From Pseudomonas sp. H1h (GTDB lineage: Bacteria; Pseudomonadota; Gammaproteobacteria; Pseudomonadales; Pseudomonadaceae), in contig NZ_AYMJ01000005.1 of NCBI RefSeq assembly GCF_000633255.1, forward strand, positions 1 through 64,000: 64,000 nt of DNA, in the 5' to 3' direction. The notes under the pieces were generated by a model. The model was not told the origin of the DNA, did no database searches, and was given only the letters and a program-made list of their open reading frames with translations. Below, one piece after another: positions 61,383-64,000 of this stretch. The translations under genes were made by a program, and so were the position numbers. Each line of letters begins with the position of its first letter. Positions within the stretch are counted from its first letter, which is position 1.

Positions 61383-62531
61383 CTAAGCCTGCTTTGGCGA
61401 GAAAAAAACTTTTATGGCCTTCAAAACAAATTTCGCAGAGACAAAGGAACCATAACTGTGAATTGAATCGTTCTTTTCATCATCGCACAAATCCACGACT
61501 GTTTTAGCACATACACACACCGGTTTACTCACGGAGAGTTCTGCAGCTCGCTGCACCGCAAATACCTCCATATCTAGCCCGTTGACTTTTCTATGAAATC
61601 GCTCAATCTGCATCAGATAATCTTTATCAGCGATCACAGCTGATCCACTGGTGAATACAGCAAGAGCCGGATCCGACGCTTCGGTAGGCCGCGTACCTCG
61701 ATGCCCATGCTCCAACTCTACAATCAAATTTTCATCGTCAAGAATTTCTTGTAACTGAGTAATAAAATTGGCTTCAGTTGACACCTGATATGGCTCATTC
61801 TGAAAACCATCCGTGGACCATTTACCGCTTTGATACTCATAAACCATCCTTGAGATCAATAGCTGCCCTAGTTCCGCCCTCTTACTAAAACCGCCACATA
61901 TACCGCTCATACCGATGATTTTTGGCCTATACCGGTCAATGCAAGTAGCGGCGACTATCGCAGCGTTAACCAAGCCCATCTGTGGCAAAAGAACAACAGA
62001 TCCTTTTCTGCCTTCCAACTCGAAGTCCCAGCAATTTATACCACCTCTATTGACCTGCTTTCCATCAGCCAACACCACATATGGTTTCCTCTCCTCATGC
62101 AGTGCGCAGAAAATTAGGAAATCCATCCGCACATTCTTTTTCAACTGAGTTAGCAAGTGATTCAGAGTTGACTTCCAGCCTGGAACATTTCTATAGTCAG
62201 CCAAAATGCAACCTTGGGCTTCAAAATCAGCGCGCACCTCTGGAAAGTCGTCCGGGTATGAGCTGATAGCCAGTAATAGCGCATCATTTTTACCGGCTTT
62301 GATTATAGCTTCAAGGATTGCCTTACCATTCGGCACCGCACTTCCATTGTCAAAACTTGGAAGTTTAAAGTCTATGATAAACAACCCAAACTCCTGAGAA
62401 TTCAAGTGCGCAGCAAAATCCGTCATATTTTTTGCGCGCACTACATCACTTACAGAAACGCCCCTTTCTAATAAATGATCATTAATCGCCCGCGACTTAG
62501 CGTCATCATCTTCAATAAGCAATATTTTCAT
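61383..62531 (-). CDS. dtcC: Detocs effector DtcC: receiver fused to nucleoside-phosphorylase-like ATP nucleosidase
   Basis: A 382-residue two-domain protein. Residues 1-125 are a response-regulator receiver with acidic pocket EDD (7-9) and phospho-acceptor Asp54 (IIDFKLP). Residues 135-382 are a purine nucleoside phosphorylase / MTA-SAH nucleosidase fold: ALHEER with Glu147, the Gly loop SGICGG (209-214), the base/ribose-binding DMEVFA (Glu322), and catalytic-type Asp347 in KTVVDLCDD. In Detocs, the phosphorylated effector splits ATP to adenine and ribose triphosphate, stopping phage growth at the cost of the cell. I chose ATG 62531, overlapping the dtcB stop (ATGA); ATG 62537 is alternative. 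AT-rich. Confidence 0.82.
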   Translation of the reverse strand: MKILLIEDDDAKSRAINDHLLERGVSVSDVVRAKNMTDFAAHLNSQEFGLFIIDFKLPSFDNGSAVPNGKAILEAIIKAGKNDALLLAISSYPDDFPEVRADFEAQGCILADYRNVPGWKSTLNHLLTQLKKNVRMDFLIFCALHEERKPYVVLADGKQVNRGGINCWDFELEGRKGSVVLLPQMGLVNAAIVAATCIDRYRPKIIGMSGICGGFSKRAELGQLLISRMVYEYQSGKWSTDGFQNEPYQVSTEANFITQLQEILDDENLIVELEHGHRGTRPTEASDPALAVFTSGSAVIADKDYLMQIERFHRKVNGLDMEVFAVQRAAELSVSKPVCVCAKTVVDLCDDEKNDSIHSYGSFVSAKFVLKAIKVFFSPKQA

Positions 62532-62977
62532 GCGCACAACCTCAAAAGCGATGTAATTTTTTGTAATGTCGGTTTCGACTTGTAGGTATAAAGCACCGCA
62601 CCTATTACATTCTGACTATACTTCACTCTAATAACATCTATTGAGTTTTTCAGTTTAACTTTAACACCACCGATAAAAAAATCTGGATACTGCGTAACAA
62701 TCAAAATATTAGCTTTTTTTCGATACGCCTTTAATGCTCTCAGCACTTCTACGCCACCTTGCGCTTGGTCGTGGCCCTTTTTCTTATCGTCAGAATTCTC
62801 CCCAAATGTAGAAAGCGCAATATCCAATATAATGAGATCATAATTTACAGCTTTAACTTTCAACACAGCACTGCTTACGCTATCAACTATATCAGGTAAA
62901 AATCCAAAAACCTCATTGACGCAACCGTTGATCTCGTCACGCTTATGAACCTCATCCTCAACCAATAAGATATTCAT
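62528..62977 (-). CDS. dtcB: Detocs single receiver-domain protein DtcB
   Basis: A 149-residue stand-alone receiver: acidic pocket EDE at 7-9, phospho-acceptor Asp52 in LIILDIALS, and no output domain. An inserted loop (FGENSDDKKKGHDQAQGGVE) follows the aspartate. In Detocs, DtcB is proposed to soak up leaking phosphate from the kinase and so prevent false activation of the effector. Its start overlaps the kinase stop (TAATG) and its stop overlaps dtcC, so all three are co-translated. Confidence 0.8.
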   Translation of the reverse strand: MNILLVEDEVHKRDEINGCVNEVFGFLPDIVDSVSSAVLKVKAVNYDLIILDIALSTFGENSDDKKKGHDQAQGGVEVLRALKAYRKKANILIVTQYPDFFIGGVKVKLKNSIDVIRVKYSQNVIGAVLYTYKSKPTLQKITSLLRLCA

Positions 62978-64000
62978 TAAACACTCCCAACGACCGCATC
63001 ATCACTCACAGTTTCAGAATGCAATGTAAAGCCTAATTTTAACTCTCTACGCTCATCATTCTCTACACACCTTACAGTATGTTTTGTTTCACTTTTCTGA
63101 GTAATGAATTTTACTTTCTTTATTCCTGTATACCCTTCTGTCACCATATCGATTCCATTCTCGACCGAGCGTATTGCTTTTTTAATCCGCTCCTTGGAAT
63201 TCTGATATTCGCCGGGAGACACCGTTGAAGCAATATCGACTGAAACGATATCTAGAATATCGTTGCTATCGGCCTTAATTGCGGAAACATTTACAACCAC
63301 GGGAGCACCGTCTTCACCGTGTATAACCGCATTTTGCAAAAGCACTGCGATACAGTCATATAGCCTATGGACGCTGATGCCTGTGTACTTATTCCCTAAA
63401 CCATCACCTGTGTACTCCACCGACTTCGGCCGATTAAGGTCAAAGAGAATAATTTCACAAAGCTCACGTACCGAGGCAGAAATAAACCCCGTCTGAGGAA
63501 CCCGAAACCAATCAGCCACCTTTTTGAAAACACCACTAACCGCTTCATGAAGTTCGATTTTTATTTGTTCTTCTATACTGCCAAAAGCACCAGAAAAATG
63601 CTTGCCAATACTACTAGTAGCCTCCTGCAGGAGCTCTGTTTTAATAAATCTGGCCGCATTTTCGAGCTGAGGAGATATTTGCTTCCAGCAAAAAGAAATT
63701 ACAAGATCGTTTAAAAGCTGGCTACCCGCAATGCGCAAACTACTAGACAGTATTCTAATATTTTCCCGCGTTGCAGAATCCTCTACGTTCATGTTTGAGT
63801 TAAACAACGACGTAGGTGATTTAAATTGAAGATGTTCCCGCCTTAATTTTTCTACGATCGCTTTATATTGCCCCATCCAAGCACCGACTGTTCGTTTCAT
63901 TCCTGGGCTAGTCATTAACATCCGGTATTCAGGCTTGTTGAAAACAGCATCTACCGTCTCAGTAGTGACGCCATCTAAGGTATTATGCCTAATGCGCCTA
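62977..64000 (-). CDS. dtcA: Detocs sensor kinase-like DtcA, C-terminal part (cut by window edge)
   Basis: Partial. The reading frame stays open from the stop at 62977 to the window end (64000), so at least 340 residues are visible and the N-terminus is missing. The C-terminal region looks like a diverged HATPase: RLYDCIAVLLQNAVIHGEDG resembles an N-box, and a Gly-containing stretch near GIDMVTEGYTGIKKV may be the lid/G region. No HisKA histidine can be assigned with confidence. Position before a lone receiver and a receiver-effector fusion supports a sensor kinase role. A start at 63921 would be internal. Confidence 0.7.
   Translation of the reverse strand, partial: RRIRHNTLDGVTTETVDAVFNKPEYRMLMTSPGMKRTVGAWMGQYKAIVEKLRREHLQFKSPTSLFNSNMNVEDSATRENIRILSSSLRIAGSQLLNDLVISFCWKQISPQLENAARFIKTELLQEATSSIGKHFSGAFGSIEEQIKIELHEAVSGVFKKVADWFRVPQTGFISASVRELCEIILFDLNRPKSVEYTGDGLGNKYTGISVHRLYDCIAVLLQNAVIHGEDGAPVVVNVSAIKADSNDILDIVSVDIASTVSPGEYQNSKERIKKAIRSVENGIDMVTEGYTGIKKVKFITQKSETKHTVRCVENDERRELKLGFTLHSETVSDDAVVGSV

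Noticed and set aside
62977..63921. A complete 314-residue protein starting at 63921
   Set aside because: The frame remains open from 63921 to the window end, so the visible part is the C-terminus of a longer gene.

Overview
The window is chromosomal DNA of a Pseudomonas of the fluorescens group. Three things point there: high-GC housekeeping genes, dispersed REP repeats of the form GTGGGAGCGGGCTTGCTCGC, and a gene order from tadA to queA that matches the Pseudomonas core as I remember it (tadA-multicopper oxidase-guaA-guaB; xseA; leuA; der-bamB-yfgM-hisS-ispG-rodZ-pilW-rlmN-ndk; isc operon; cysE-trmJ-suhB; secF-secD-yajC-tgt-queA). Species cannot be fixed from sequence alone.

Layout. 1-585: non-coding, repeat-rich. 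601-6270: a second-type Lon protease, a chagasin-type protease inhibitor lipoprotein and a YhhN protein. An AT-rich family of unknown beta-rich proteins is interleaved with them (genes at 3183 and 5787, a broken remnant at 4240), and each intact gene has a near-identical 16-bp palindrome upstream. 6471-10171: tRNA modification (cmoA, cmoB, tadA) and a CumA-type multicopper oxidase. 10399-15042: a 1547-residue PMT-like toxin with two copies of a ChaN/TIKI-like domain, of which only the second keeps its histidines. 15125-18272: guaA and guaB. 18389-23214: a zinc-ribbon protein, a TauE-type permease cut by an in-frame stop, a LysR regulator, xseA and an M23 peptidase. 23513-27465: leuA with a candidate leader peptide, then a transaminase/omega-amidase pair. 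27599-37593: der, bamB, yfgM, hisS, ispG, rodZ, pilW, rlmN, ndk. 37037-42616: the iscRSUA-hscBA-fdx-iscX iron-sulfur operon with an IscR-type promoter. 42835-51701: cysE, trmJ, suhB, a glycine-zipper protein, secF/secD/yajC, tgt and queA.

From 51810 to the right edge lies an integrated P4-like element. It starts at a tRNA-Leu(CAA) gene, followed by a P4-type integrase, small unknown genes, an AlpA-like activator, an untranslated leader full of mutually complementary repeats (P4-immunity-like), a DUF3077-like protein and a TOPRIM/DUF927 primase-helicase. It continues with a coiled-coil protein and an element-encoded MvaT/H-NS-family silencer. The last module, on the minus strand and AT-rich, is three overlapping genes: a kinase-like protein cut by the window edge, a lone receiver, and a receiver fused to a nucleoside-phosphorylase-like domain. 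This is the architecture of the Detocs anti-phage system (dtcA-dtcB-dtcC), whose effector degrades ATP. The other end of the element is outside the window.
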